This document shows, piece after piece, positions 6,095 through 6,196 of a stretch of DNA of 6,196 nt; the first letter of the stretch is position 1; each line of letters starts with the position of its first letter. The position numbers were made by a program, and so were the translations under genes. Under the pieces are notes generated by a model. That model did no database searches. It was not told the origin of the DNA and saw nothing but the letters and a program-made list of their open reading frames with translations. The stretch is from Rubrobacteraceae bacterium (GTDB taxonomy: Bacteria; Actinomycetota; Rubrobacteria; Rubrobacterales; Rubrobacteraceae), in contig JACCSM010000231.1 of NCBI GenBank assembly GCA_013698525.1, positions 1 through 6,196 on the forward strand, read 5' to 3'.

Positions 6095-6133
6095 CGCGGG
6101 TTAGACGTTCCAGCCCCGCGCCGGGGGCCCGGC
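6095..6133 (+). terminator. weak candidate terminator hairpins after the regulator
   Basis: Two GC-rich hairpins follow the stop codon. CGCGGG (6095-6100) can pair with CCCGCG (6115-6120) across a 14-nt loop, and GCCGG (6120-6124) with CCGGC (6129-6133) across GGGC. They share base 6120 and so partly exclude each other. There is no proper T run after either, only mixed A/T sequence (CATTCTTACAAACTTT), so termination here is possible but unproven. Confidence 0.3.
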
Positions 6134-6162
6134 AAGCCATTCTTACAAACTTTCGACAAGAA

Positions 6163-6196
6163 ATGAATGATTCCACCTACGCTTATCGGCCCTCTA
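6163..6196 (+). CDS. possible first codons of a gene leaving the window
   Basis: ATG 6163 starts a frame reading MNDSTYAYRPS that stays open to the window end. A second ATG at 6167, in another frame, also stays open. The upstream GACAAGAA is a poor Shine-Dalgarno sequence. Eleven codons are too few to identify a product or to be sure that this is a gene. Confidence 0.15.
   Translation, partial: MNDSTYAYRPS

Noticed and set aside
6100..6159. Start of a - strand gene near the right end
   Set aside because: The frame from 6159 runs antisense into the LuxR helix-turn-helix of the regulator and shows no conserved features.

Overview
The window is high-GC DNA with the look of an actinobacterium, most likely a Rubrobacter relative (inference). 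The reasons are a ribosomal protein S1 with four S1 domains followed directly by dephospho-CoA kinase, a typical actinobacterial gene pair, and coding sequence that is GC-rich yet uses many AGG (Arg) and ATA (Ile) codons, unlike Streptomyces or Mycobacterium. I have no species-level proof.

Layout, all genes on the + strand. Positions 18-1235 are rpsA. Its Arg/Glu-rich C-terminal tail contains an 18-nt tandem repeat. After a 26-nt gap comes coaE (1262-1879). Its Shine-Dalgarno sequence sits in a small hairpin, and its start codon sits at the foot of a perfect 13-bp hairpin. Next is a short membrane-anchored GH23 lytic transglycosylase (about 1863-2468) that overlaps the end of coaE and has no ordinary start codon where one is expected. 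Positions 2469-2820 are non-coding: two small inverted repeats, a widespread ATTCCC-N8-GGGAAT palindromic repeat, and a candidate promoter whose -35 box is half of a perfect 13-bp palindrome. Positions 2821-6081 encode a 1086-residue STAND-type regulator with a DNA-binding domain at each end (winged helix plus BTAD, then NB-ARC ATPase, TPR region, LuxR helix-turn-helix). The last 115 bases hold weak hairpins and possibly the first codons of a gene leaving the window.

The first three genes read as one housekeeping transcription unit (translation, coenzyme A synthesis, cell-wall remodelling) driven from upstream of the window. The large regulator appears to be a separate unit with its own promoter. 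Its target genes are not visible. No new multi-gene system is evident. The points most worth checking are the structured coaE start, the missing lytic transglycosylase start codon, and the palindrome over the regulator's promoter.
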